From Cyanoderma ruficeps (taxonomy: Eukaryota; Chordata; Aves; Passeriformes; Timaliidae): a stretch of DNA of 64,000 nt. Position numbers and translations under genes: made by a program. Numbering within the stretch: position 1 is the stretch's first letter; every line of letters starts with the position of its first letter. Below are positions 52,110 to 63,200 of the stretch, in pieces. The notes under the pieces are model-generated. The model saw only the letters and a list, made by a program, of their open reading frames with translations, was not told where the DNA came from and did not search any database. The stretch lies in contig VZDJ01000063.1 in the NCBI GenBank assembly GCA_008694505.1, positions 2,740,339-2,804,338 of the forward strand, given 5' to 3'.

Positions 52110-52550
52110 CTCTTGGGGCTCGGTGCAGGGACCGGCGCGGTCTGGGCGCTGCGCGGGTCCCGAACCCGTGGATGCGGCCCGACCCCGCCCCACCTCGCTC
52201 CGCCCCGCGCACGTAGCGCTGGGTCCTCGCTGCGGGCTGGCCGCGGTGAACGCCGGGTGCGGTGACCGGCGGTGACATTGAGTGCGCGCAGCGATGGCCA
52301 AGGCCGCACAGGGACTCGTGCAGCGGCTCGTGCAGCGCGGCCCGGAGCTGTTCGGGGGTGAGGGACGGGAAGGGGGACGGGGAACGGGAGCGAACGGCGT
52401 TGGAATGGGATGGGCTGAGCTGAAGGGAGCGAGAACGGGCCGGGCGGAGGGGAGGGGATGGGGAACAGGGCTAAGGGCAGCGGGGCTGAGCCCGGGGAGG
52501 CCTCGCGGGCTCCCGCCGTTGTGAAAACACCGTCCGATCCCGTCCCCCTC
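52110..52550 (+). promoter_or_regulatory. CpG island promoter of ATP5MG
   Basis: CpG-dense, GC-rich stretch covering the first exon and intron 1 of ATP5MG. A CCCGCGCACGTAGCGC run is about 85 bases before the ATG. This is typical of nuclear genes for mitochondrial proteins; specific factor sites are not asserted. Confidence 0.6.
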
Positions 52551-53375
52551 CCCGCAGCCGCCGTGACGTACTCGAAGCCGCGCTTGGCCACGTTCTGGTA
52601 CTACGCCAAGGTGGAGCTGGCCCCGCCGACCCCCGCCGAGATTCCCCGGGCCATCGACAGCATAAAGGGCCTGGTCAGGGCCTTCCAGAGCGGCCGCCTG
52701 GCGCAGCTCACTGTCAAGGTACCGGCCGGGGCGGGATGCGACGGTGCCGAGGGACAGCTCCTAGCCACCCAGGAAATGTGCTCCTGCCTTGGGAAGCAGT
52801 GGGAACTATTGTCAATGGCATATGAAGCTCATGGAATTCAGGGGCCGAGAGTTTAAAGTGTTTTATCGGCTTTGCTTTAATTCTTCCCTGCCTGGACCAG
52901 GCAATGATTGTTCCCCTCTGGTCCCATCGTTGTCTGTACCAGGGAAGGGAGTATCCATAGGTGGCTGAATGAGCCCAGCCCTCTGAACCAGCTGTGTCAT
53001 CGGTTGGCCTTTAAATTAGTGTGTTTCCAGCCTGTGGGCTAATAAATGATCCTTGAAAGGGCTGTAAAAACACGAACAACAGCTGTCAGTGTTACTTAAT
53101 CTTGTAGAACATCTCTGTGATGGGACATATTGAGAGGTGGCCGAACATAGCAAACACTCTGCTCCACTTCTGGACTTTTGCCTTGAGAACTGCTGGAGGG
53201 CATGGATGTGCCAGTGGGAGTGAGGGAGGAGCTGTTGTGGGAGTGTAGGATCTAACCAGTGGCTTTTTCCTTTCAGGATGCACTGAGGAATGGCCTGGTG
53301 GCCACAGAGGTGCTGATGTGGTTTTACATCGGGGAGATCATCGGCAAGGGCGGCATCATCGGGTACAACGTGTGA
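52294..53375 (+). CDS. ATP5MG: ATP synthase membrane subunit g, 3 coding exons
   Basis: Small subunit of the mitochondrial F1Fo ATP synthase, inner membrane, involved in dimerisation and cristae shape. Exons: 52294-52357, 52558-52718, 53277-53375; 107 aa (human about 103). Exon 2 is nearly identical to the mammalian protein over [20 protein letters not shown] and [11 protein letters not shown]. The single membrane segment near the C-terminus, [20 protein letters not shown], carries the GxxxG-type motif GEIIG used for dimer contact. The N-terminus ([21 protein letters not shown]) is divergent and slightly longer, as expected for a matrix-facing tail. The gene starts about 750 bases after the UBE4A stop codon. 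Confidence 0.96.
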
Positions 53376-53435
53376 ACACTGACCTTAGCAATGCCAGCGG
53401 TGCCACGGTGCTGGGTCTGTAATGGGGTCTGTGAC

Positions 53436-53441
53436 AATAAA
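53436..53441 (+). terminator. ATP5MG: ATP5MG polyadenylation signal
   Basis: AATAAA in the context gtgacaataaaactagg, 60 bases after the ATP5MG stop codon, followed by a tgttgtc GT-rich stretch. This gives a very short 3' UTR. Confidence 0.8.
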
Positions 53442-53459
53442 ACTAGGAGCCCATACTGA

Positions 53460-55480
53460 GCTGTTGTCATCCTTGTCAGGCACTCTGACAGGTGCTAGCC
53501 TGTCCTGGGGCAATGCTGGCAGGGTTGGCTCCTCAAGAGGGCTCAGAGGGCCAGTCCCAAGGGTGCCAGAGCTGCCCTGGTGACACCATTTTTGGTCACC
53601 AGAGCTCTGTTCACTCTGGGACACTCACTGTGCCCCAGTTTCAGCTCTGGGGGAGGTCTGAGAGCCCCAGAATCAAACAGGCTTCAAAGGGGAAACATTC
53701 CATTTGTTCCTGAATCCACTTCCCATCAGCTAGTGGGAACCAAAACCAAACTCCAGTACTTTTTACCTTATCAAAAGCAATTTCCATGGCTTATTCCATA
53801 GAGAATGTAGCACTATTACAGCCAGCCTTTGGTTTGGTGTCTGACTGGTGCAGCTGAAGCCTGTGTAAGCAAGCACAGCTTTGCTGCATGTGTCACCTCA
53901 GCTCCCACTGGCCAAAGTTTGAGCTGTCCAGGGTTCTACGGTTCTACCACTTTGCTCATTGTCAGCCAGCTCTTGCAGGGCTGTGTACAAAACCTGGTGA
54001 GTGACCTGTGCTCTGACATGTTCAGAAAATAATTTGTAGTAGTTCTCTGAAACTAGCAGCCTGTTTTTACTGTCTTAGAAGATGGTTTTAGGCAGTATTG
54101 CTCCTTGTTGATACAGTTGTTGTCTTGGCTGCTCCTTTGCTCCTCTGGGCGTTGTGTTGTGCACGCCAGTGACCCTACAGGCCCCCAGCCCTCAGTGACC
54201 CCAATGTCTCTGGGGTTACTGGGCCAGTAGCACATCACTTGCTCCTCTCCCTGCAGCAGAACTGATCTTCTCAGCACTGTCATCCCAGCAGGAGGCCTTG
54301 TGTGCTTCTGACAGAGAGTGCAGGTGAGCTCACACACTCCAGATGTGGTAACCAGTAGGTTGTTTGTAGCATGGATGGAAACCTTTTCTTTCTTCTTGTT
54401 AAAAAGCTGCTGTTGCCCCAGCAGCTCTGGGTTACAGCTGGTCACAGGTCATTTTCATGCCACAGGTGGGAAAACTGAGGCTCAATGAATTCCCCAGTTT
54501 CTGTAGGGGAGTCTGCAACAGGAGCAGTGACAACCTGTGCTTCCAGCCCCCTGCCCAGCCAAGTGTCCTGTGCTTGCTTGTCCCACCAGCCTGGCCAGGA
54601 CAATATGACTGCCTCACAAGGCCCTCCTGCTGGTGCTGGGGAGGGTTTTGTGATTGCTCAGCCCCAGCAAACCTGACCAGGGCTGCAGCCAAGTGATCTG
54701 GCTGAGCAGGGGTGAATGATGGCCCCCAAAACTGCCCCTCCCCCTGAGCTTTTTGCTCCTGTCATCACAAACCCTTCACCCAGCAGGTAGAGAAACCAGC
54801 AAGGGGAATGGGCCAGGCCCTCTTGTGAGATTCCGCAGGCTCTGTTCCTCAAGGAAAGGGAGATCACATATGGGATGTAATGTGTGAGCTTGACTGGAAG
54901 GAGGATTCTGAACCCAAGAGAACCTCACTGAGACCAAGGCTGTCTGATCTGGCTCCAAAACCTGTCTCTGCTCTCTGACATGTTCTTGTCTGCACGTGCT
55001 CCTCTCAAAGCAGGTTCTGGTGGGCATTCGGATCTGCAGCTCACACCAGCACTGGCTTGGCAAAAGGTGAGGTGGGGCAATGGGATTAAGCTTCATTAGT
55101 AAAGCATGGGAGAACTCAAAAGTGCTCCTGTCCCTAGAGAGGAAGAAACCATCTAATTTTAGTTATCCTCCCTGGAAGTACTCGGGAGAAGTCTCCCCCC
55201 AGCCCAGGCCTCCTCCCACAGCAGAACCCCATGCAGAAGCTCCAGCAGCTTGTTCGTCCTCTAAAACCAGAGCAGTGCCTGGCTGCCTCTGCCGGGGACA
55301 AACAGCCTCCCCCTCGCCCCTCCCTCCTTCCCTCCCCTCAGCTAATGAACTTCGGAGGAAAATGGGTATTTCATATCCGAAAGCAGAGGGATTTACATCT
55401 TATCCGTGTGTTTGGAGTGCTGTTCTCAGAGAATACGGTGGGCACTTGTAGGATGTTAACCCTGTTCTCGCTGTGCTGTG
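53460..55480. other. ATP5MG-KMT2A intergenic region
   Basis: About 2 kb without recognisable exons, RNA genes or mobile elements. GC content rises toward 55480, where the KMT2A CpG island begins. Open frames are short and unsupported. Confidence 0.5.
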
Positions 55481-55756
55481 CACGATGAGTTTGCCCGCTC
55501 GATGCTATCGCCATCACCTCCTTCCCGAGGATGGCAGCCGGCGGGACGGGGCACCGGCGGGGCGCGGGGCCGCAGGCAGGGCACGGGGCAGGGAGGGTAG
55601 GGTGAAGCCGCCCACCATCAGTAGCACAGCTCGGGGCCGCAATCCCCACGCAGAGAGCTGCTTGTCCCGGGCCGGGCACCGGAGGGTCTCGGCGGCGCGA
55701 GGTCCTCGCGGGGACTGCGGGCTCTGCCGTGCGGGGCCCGGGGCCGCACCCCGCGC

Positions 55757-56204
55757 CCCGCATACGGCCCGAGGCTATGCAGGGGGTCGGCAGTCCCGCC
55801 TATGCCGTATGCGCGGTCCTGGGCACCGGCGGCTCGTGCTCCCGCTCGGCATCGCCGTCGGGGTTATGCGGGTTGCTTGCAGCCCGATTATACGTCAGGC
55901 AGGTTCCGGGGCTGGCTCGCGAGGAGCCCCGCGCCTGCATGGCACTGCGAGCTATGAGGGGCTGCGGTGGCCCGAGGTTGCGCTATCCAGGACGAGGGGC
56001 TGCATGGGCGCTCGGGCCTCGGGCCCTGCATATCGCCCAGCGTTATGCGGGGCTAGCACTGATCGAGCATGACTTATTCATGTGCCGGGGCGGCGGGATG
56101 GTGGAACCCCACAACCTGCATGGCGCCCGTTGTTATGCAGCGCCTCCGCGGGCCGGCGAAGCGCTATGCAGGGCGCGGGGTGCGGCCCGGCCCCGCTCTC
56201 TGGC
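55757..56204. repeat. Five-unit ~90-bp degenerate tandem repeat with internal dyad
   Basis: Units begin at 55757, 55846, 55934, 56025 and 56115 (spacings 89, 88, 91, 90). Each starts with a CCYGCAT-like motif (unit 2 CTCGGCAT) followed, exactly 18 bases from unit start, by YTATGC or YTATGA and G-rich sequence. CTGCAT and ATGCAG are inverted copies, so each unit carries a dyad of about 24 bp. The remainder of the units is strongly diverged. The array ends about 20 bases before the KMT2A ATG. Confidence 0.6.
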
Positions 56205-56223
56205 TCGTCGCCTCTCAGTAAAG

Positions 56224-56562
56224 ATGGCGCACAGCGGTCGGTGGCGCTTCCCCGCCCGGCCCGGCAGCGGCGGCTGGGGCCGCCGGGGCCCGGGGGGGTC
56301 CCGCCTACGGGTGCCGGCCGTGCACAGCCTGCGGCCCGCCGAACCTGCGGCGGCGCCGGCGACAGCGGGCGAGGGCGAGCGCGGCGGCCCGTGCTCCGGC
56401 GGGGCGGCGGGAAGCGGCGGAGGCGGGGCAGCGCCGGGCCCCGGCGGCCCCGCGGCCGCGGCCGGTCCCGGCTTCGACGCGGCGCTCCAGGTCTCGGCCA
56501 CCATCGGCATCAACCTGCGGCGATTCCGCGCGGCCTGCGGCACCGAGGCGGGCAGCGGAGAG
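56224..56562 (+). CDS. KMT2A: KMT2A (MLL1) first coding exon, partial gene
   Basis: N-terminus of the nuclear histone H3K4 methyltransferase MLL1. The exon encodes 113 residues and ends at GSGE before a gtgaga donor, the same place as human exon 1 (about 144 residues). The menin-binding motif RWRFPARPG is at residues 6-14, and the conserved block GPGFDAALQVSATIGINLRR is near the exon end. The middle is Gly/Ala/Pro-rich and lacks the long serine run of the mammalian protein, which explains the shorter exon. The ATG (aagATGGCGC) was chosen because MAHS is the conserved start; the frame stays open far upstream but without supported codons. Exon 2 (the segment following GSGE) was not found up to the window end, so it lies beyond 64000. 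Confidence 0.93.
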
Positions 56563-57094
56563 GTGAGAGGGACGGCGGGGCGGGGGCGGGGGGGCGCGGC
56601 GGGCGGGGGGGGTTCCGGGCGCAGCATCCCCGACTCCCCGGCGGCGGCGGCCCGAGCACACCCGGGCGCACCCACCCACCCCTGGCCGCACAGCCCGCCC
56701 GTCGCCGGACACACCTCCCGCGCCCCGCACNGGGGGGGGGTGGCGGGAGACGGCGGGCGGGACCCGGTGCCGGTCCCGGTCCGGCCGCCCTCGCGGTCCC
56801 TCCCCGCGCACGCGACTTGCCGCCGGTGCGTCCTCCCTGCCGCCGCCTCCATTATCCGCCTCCCGCCGCGCCCGCGGCTGGGCGGGATGCGGTGCTCACA
56901 CCCCGCCGCCGAGAGCGAGGTAGGATGGATGGGGCCGGGGGCCTCCCGGTGCGCCCCGGTGCCGAAGATGCTCGGCGGGGTGACGCGTCCTCCCCCGGGC
57001 GCGGGGGCGCGAGGGGGCTGGGCTGCCGGCCCCTCCTGCGGGCCCGGCGGTGGGTGTCGCGCACCGGCCCTCCCCCTTCTCCTCCTCCTCCTCA

Positions 57095-57191
57095 NNNNNN
57101 NNNNNNNNNNNNNNNNNNNNNNNNNNNNNNNNNNNNNNNNNNNNNNNNNNNNNNNNNNNNNNNNNNNNNNNNNNNNNNNNNNNNNNNNNNN
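57095..57191. other. Assembly gap (97 N)
   Basis: A run of 97 Ns directly follows a ctcctcctcctcctc tract in the GC-rich KMT2A island and precedes a T-rich stretch. The true length is unknown; the simple repeat probably caused the failure. A single N also occurs at 56731 before a run of nine G. Confidence 0.99.
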
Positions 57192-59557
57192 GTTGCTCTT
57201 CTTCCTCCCTTCATTTTTTTTTTTAAGCCTTTCTAAGGCAGCCGGAGTGGGAGTGCGACAACAACCCACCTATTGACAGAACAGGGAAGACATGATGGGG
57301 GTGTGTTACTACGAGCTGCAGCGTTCCTTTTCCCCAGTTGCTTTGCATCACTCCTTAGTAGCATCCTTGCGCCGGCAAGAGAATTCCCCAGGTCTTTTGT
57401 ACCAGGAGGGCTTTTTGATTTTTGAAGGGCCAGTTCTGTCTCCTCTTCTCCAGGCAGGTTGTCAGCTGTAGGGTAGGTGAATGTATCTTTGTATTTTGTC
57501 TGTATAAAGAACAGTTGTTTTCCTTTCCCATCACTGGACGTAGCAGAGTTCATTAAAACACACATGAAAATACAGTTTTCTTGTGTCTTTCTGGCCTGGT
57601 TTTGGTGTTTTCTATTGGGTGCCATGAAGTGGAGCTCTTTGCTCATGGCTGAGCTGGAGGAATTCCTTGCCTGTAGAGTGGCAGCTCCCGCGGGCGGCAG
57701 TGCTGGAGGAACGGGGTTGTGTTTACATGCACAGCTGAGTGTGGGGACACTCCTACCCTCACCTGTGCAGACTTTGGGGTGTGAGTCGCACTGCTCTCAT
57801 CAGCACCATCACCTCAGGGGCTGCACTTTGGGGTACTTCTCTTTTTTGTTGTTTGCAGTAGACGTGGTTTGATGGAATTCATGGAGTCCTCTGGGAGGCA
57901 GTTAATATCTCACCAGTGCTAGTTCAGGGATAGAAATGACTGAGATCTGGCTAACCGAGCTGACCACAGAGTTAATAACCCAGGAGGTTTTTCATGTGGG
58001 GGGAGGCCAGTTGCTTTGTTTCTTTTCTTTTTCTTTTTTTTTTCCTAAGATGACATTGGGCTGTGGTTTGTTTAATTCCAGTTGTCTTCAAGTACATTTT
58101 TGCATCTCAAAAAAGCCCTAAAACATCTTTGAGATATCTTTTTGAGTTTGGGTTTTGGGTATTTTTGCTTTAAAATCAAGTAGACTGAATTCATTGTAGG
58201 TGTGGCAGCTGATTAACACAGGGTCTCCTGGATTTTAAAAATTCTACTGATTCCATCCCTTTTCTCTTTAGCTGCTAAAAGCTTTTCTCTAATAGCATTG
58301 CATACAGTAGAAAGTAATGATAAGCATTCATTTGTGGCTTGGTGTTAGTAGGTTCAGTTTTACCTGACCCCTCATGAGCCAGACAGTGGCAAAGCCCAGG
58401 TGTTTTCCCTCACTCTGCATTTGCAGCATGCTGGTACTCTTGGGTATACTCAGAGAGGATCCTCACAAACATTCAGATTGAGTTAACTCGCTCAGTTGGT
58501 TACTTTCCTTTGGTGATGCTCAAGAAACAAAACATTTTTGCATCAAAGGACACCTGGCTGGTGACTTCTGCACTCGTCATAGTCCTAGTAAAGATTACAG
58601 TCACCAGAGGCTGCTTTTCTGTCCTGCAGTACAAGTTCTCTGTGAGGTGGAGATGAGGGTGTGAAAAGAGCTCTGGCACATGTAGGAAGTCAGCACATGG
58701 GTGCTGCCTGTGGTCTCTCCAGAGGAGAGGGCAGCTGTGTGCAGTGCAGGAGCAGTGGGGTTTCTGGTATCCATGTGGTGGCTGCTCTGGGGAAGGTGTT
58801 CTTCTAGAAGGGGGCTTCCAGAAGATCCCTTCATATTAGGGCTCACCATGTCCTCTCAGTAACTGCCTGGTGCTCATGCTGTTCTTTTCCACAAGGTTGA
58901 GGGTCCTTCCTGAGCTGAGCCGGTTGCAGTCTTCAACTGAGTTGGTATTCCTCATCAGGAATAAACTCTGAGCAGTTGGTTTGAGGTCAGGAGCCAGTGG
59001 CAGAGGAAGAAGCTGTGTTACCTTTTTATGTACAAGTTCTGCTCCACGTGCTTTTCTTATTTTTCTACCTCATTCTTGTGTGCACTTGTGTAGGTACCTG
59101 TTGAAATTAGGTATTACCACCAAGTTAGATGCAGGAAAAATGTTGTCCAGAACAAGTATTAGACTCAGTCTTTCCCTTGTCTCCTTAGCAGTTTCATAGT
59201 ACATAGCAGACTGCATTTCTCATTTAAACAGTATCTGAATTCTGGGGTGTCAGGGCACTCTTCTCAGATTCAGGTACAAACCCTAGTCTTCTGCTGCAGC
59301 TCAGAGTTGCACTGAGTTATCTTGAAACCAGCTCATGTTAAAGGAGCCACATTCTGATACTTGATTTTAACACCACAAGAGTTGCTGGGGGGGACTTTTT
59401 GCACAGTGAAGCTGTAACTGGTTGAACAGTAGTGTTTGTACTGTGTACTGACCTTCCAGCTTGGTGTGAGTGGCACAGTAGGAACAAGAAAAATTTGGTT
59501 GCGTTTTCTTGGTTCGTTATGTCAACATTTGGTATAAAAGAAGCATAAACATAGTTG

Positions 59558-60212
59558 TTAAATATCTGCTCTGCCTGTCATTTTAGAGCTCCCTGAAGGG
59601 AGATTGAAGCTTTGGGACATAGAAGTTGAGAGTGTGCTGGATGCATGCCGACAGTTATCTCCATAAATCTGTATTGACTGAAAGTTGCAGAAGCTTGAGT
59701 TTGGCCAGTTGGATGTGGTGGTCATGGTGGTGTCCCTGGTAGCACTTCTGTGATTATACCTGGAGTGTAATGTTTTATGAGGTGAATGTTGGAGTTGTGG
59801 ATGTTCATTGATGCTTGGCATGTTTGGAAATGGTACTAGGTCCATGCCCTGGGTGTCAGGATTAGCTTCCATATTGCCACCAGGGTCATGCCTGAGCTGG
59901 AAGTACAGATAATTTCTTCTGTTTGCCTCAAAATTTCCTCACATAGTGTTAGGTTGAATGGTTGCTGTGAGAGTGCTTGGGTGTTTCATGTGTGAGTTGA
60001 AGGTGTAGAGCCTTTCCTGTCACGAGTGAGGTGGCCACTGCACGTGTGCGAGGAGGGGCCTGCTGTAGGTATTGATGTCTAACAAGAGGCACATGATAAG
60101 GACGATGCAGATCATGGCCCAACAGATGGAGCCTCCTTTGTGCACTTTCCTTTCCTGAACATTCAGGTGCTGTTTTGTCAGACGTGTGAAAATAGAAGTA
60201 TGTTTTAACCAT
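59558..60212 (-). pseudogene. Coding-like block, possible degenerate retrocopy
   Basis: Two adjacent minus-strand open stretches (60212-59949 and 59872-59558) suggest a decayed coding sequence. A third frame near 60180-60030 reads TKQHLNVQERKVHKGGSICW followed by a hydrophobic run ICIVLIMCLLL and ends at a stop. No family was recognised, no poly-A tail is evident and frameshifts would be required. It may simply be intronic sequence with few stops. Confidence 0.2.
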
Positions 60213-63200
60213 CTTGGTGGTGCATCTGTTTCTGTGGTTTGGTCAGCTTTGTGCAGTGCTCCAAACCAGGAGCAGTTTGGGGAATTTTGTTAGGAAATTG
60301 GGAAACTGTTTTCAAATGAAAGGTGCTGTGGTTCATCACACTAGCAATGGGCAGGTAAGACAATTTCACAACAGCAGCAGTGCACTGATGAGTTTGTTCC
60401 AGGGCCTTTTGGACGTTGTACTTCCTTCAGCTGGAAAGCTCCTGGGACAGACTTCCGACAGTGCTTGACCACGCACTTCTGTATTGGCACCCGAATGCTG
60501 GACTGCAGGTTTCACAGCACCGTGTTGGAGGAAACGGGTGACTCCTTAAGTCAGTGGTTTGTCACTTCCTAAGGATACACAAAATTCCCAGAATGGGGTT
60601 AGCTGTTCCCCCCAAGCTGAGCTATGGAGTGTAGTTTGACTTTAGTACTATTTCTTTAGGAATATGTGCTTAGGAGTGAAAGATAAGTTTACCACCAGAA
60701 AAGATTGTTTTAATGCATCCATACAGCAACTCTAGAGCTTTTCTCTCACCATCTGCAAGCTGGATCTTTCTAGGTAGTGGTTTCATTGACCTTCTTCCTT
60801 GGAAGTGGTATTATTGAAAGCTTGTTGTGACCAGAGAATGTTTCAGGTCTTCTAATAAGCGTTCCTCTGTATTCAGATTGGAAAGCATAAAGCAGAATTT
60901 CTCATCCAGGTTGGAACCAGGACTCTGGCAAAACAGATCTGTAAGCTCAGTAACACAGTTGTAACAGACCCACCCTGAGCCTCAGCCCCATAAAGAGCAA
61001 TATACTCTTTCTAATACTAAAAAAAATGGACTCTGGAAGCTGCAGCCCTAATCACCGTTGTATTGCCATGGGTGATGCCTGAGGGTACAGCTGCCGCAGT
61101 GTAGTTTGGGGGTTGTCATGTGGAGGTGACCAGGCCAGGAGCTGTTCTGTGATCCCAAAGTGTTCTCTGTAGGTCAGTTGCTGCTCTGAGGTGAAGCCCC
61201 AGCAAAGTCTGTGCATCACTCCTGGTCAAAGCTTTTGTTGAAGTAAACAATGGAAGGACAAATGTCCTCCCATCTGAGTTGGTGCATAACAGTCACCCCA
61301 AGTGCTCAGCTGTTCATTATTGAAGTTGCATCACAAGTAATGGCTTGGGAAGCATCTCCCTGCACTCCCAGTGGACTCTGCTCTGCTCCCAGCACCCAGT
61401 GTTTGTCTCGGGGTTACTACCTGCCAACCTCCAAGGGTGTTTACTCTGCTGAAAGCAGAGGAGTCTGGTAGATGTTGTGCTGCAGTCACTAAGCAGGCAT
61501 CTGAATGAGCTTCTAAAAATAGCTTATCCCTTTCCAAGAAAGTGAGGTGCTGTCTAACTGGGGCCAAACCCAAGATGAGGAATGGGAAGTACATCATTGC
61601 TCAGGTGACTCTATTGTAGAATAAACTTTTTCAGGTGCTGATTGGAGCAGCTGCATTGCTGGTGAGAGCCCCATGCAGCTTCACAGATCCACAGTGGTAT
61701 GGTTTATACTGTTATTCCTCAGACAGCAATCAGAACATCAGTTAGGGCCTGCAGGATAATTTCTGCTTTGAAGGTGAATTTTCCTCTGAGATCTTTAACT
61801 AGAAATTCTTTGAAAAGTAATATTGCTCAAGACCGTTGTGATAGACATTTGCTTGCAACTTCTCTGTTTTTTAGTAACTTCAGGAAAAGCCATTCTTCAT
61901 CTGCACACAACTCTGAGGTTGAACCGAGTTGGGATAGTGTAATGTTTGGATAGGAAATGTGCGTGGACGCTCTGCTGCCCAGAGAGATCATCCCATGCCT
62001 GCTTGGTTAGTCTTCATGTCTGGCACTCAGCCTGCCCTCATCCTTTAATTAATTACCCTGAGTGACATCTTTTGTATTGTATATTCTTTTTCAGGTAAAT
62101 GAGGCCATGTTCAAAATCTTTACGGTTTTTAATCACTCTCCATCTGTCATGACATTTCTGAAAAACTGGAGGGAGGCTGTTCCTGCCTAGTTTGCATCAA
62201 AACTGCATTTTGACACGTGATGGCCAACTGAATGGATTATCCTGGCAAATGCTGAGTGATACTTAGTGGCTTTCTTGGTCTTTTCTGACAGGTCACAGGG
62301 GTGCCTTCTCAGGTAGCGATACCAACCTTTCTGAGGTCACCAATACACTCAGGAATGTCACCAAACACACAAACACAAGTGACATATTGGTCATACTACT
62401 TGTGGTTGTAGATGAAGCAAAGTGATCATTTTGTGGAAGGAGCCTCTTTGCTATAGACGCTTCTGGTGACTGCTTGGTAAGAAATGGAAAAAATGATCAT
62501 TCCCAGGCTGTTGGGCCAAAGCCAGTATTAATGTATCCCATTGGAAAAGTAAGGTAACAGAACTCAGTTTAAAAATAATGCAAGTTCTAATCATGGATTG
62601 ACAGGTAATTGTCAAAAATATGGCAAGTACTGATTTAGTAGCCAGAGGTAAAATAATAATGACTTTAGGACCCAGAATAAGAAAATAAAGAAAAGATCTG
62701 TAGCAGCCACAGGAACTTGGAGGCCAGTACAAGTCAGGAAATCACACAGGGTGAGCAGCTGATCCCTTAGCGTTTCTAAACCTGACTGTTCTTAGGTACT
62801 TGTTACTTCTCTGTGCCTTCTCTGGGTTTCAGCCCACATCTGTCTGCGCTGACAGCTTCTCCCTCTGTCAGGGCTGGGGACCCCTTCCCTTCCCTGCACA
62901 CACCCACCCGGCAGCCACACAGCGGTGTTTACATCCTGCTGTATCCCACGTGCTCGGGAGCGGCAGGCAGGCGTCTGGCCCTGGATCCGCGGTGCTGGGG
63001 GTGGGCAGCCGGGCGCTCCCACAGCTGCTCTTGCTCTGGTTGCAGTGCTGCAGGACTAAAGTTGGGAAGCAGTAGCTTCTCCCTCTCTGGGCATGGCCTT
63101 CAGGGGTTCTGTGTGATGCAAGGTGTCTCAGGTAGAAGCAGTGTCTTTTGGCATCATTTTATTTCTTTTATGTTGCTTTATCATTGCTTTTTCTGGTTTT

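Larger units (their letters stand above)
55480..57094 (+). promoter_or_regulatory. KMT2A: CpG island of KMT2A
   Basis: An extremely GC- and CpG-rich block of about 1.6 kb around KMT2A exon 1. It contains the degenerate ~90-bp repeat array (55757-56204), one ambiguous base at 56731 and, at its downstream end, an assembly gap. No TATA box is evident. The transcription start should lie within or just downstream of the array, but cannot be placed exactly. Confidence 0.75.

Noticed and set aside
55473..56072. Long plus-strand open frame in another phase of the KMT2A promoter
   Set aside because: Composition artefact of the same GC-rich repeat; no domain, no splice context and Arg/Gly/Ala-rich translation.
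55729..56223. In-frame open extension of KMT2A upstream of MAHS (about 165 codons with Met codons)
   Set aside because: The stretch is GC-rich CpG island where stops are rare, it is a degenerate tandem repeat, and KMT2A proteins conservatively start at MAHS.
62341..62352. atacactcagg match to the UBE4A-intron repeat
   Set aside because: Only about 11 bases match and the sequence on both sides diverges at once, so it is a chance hit.
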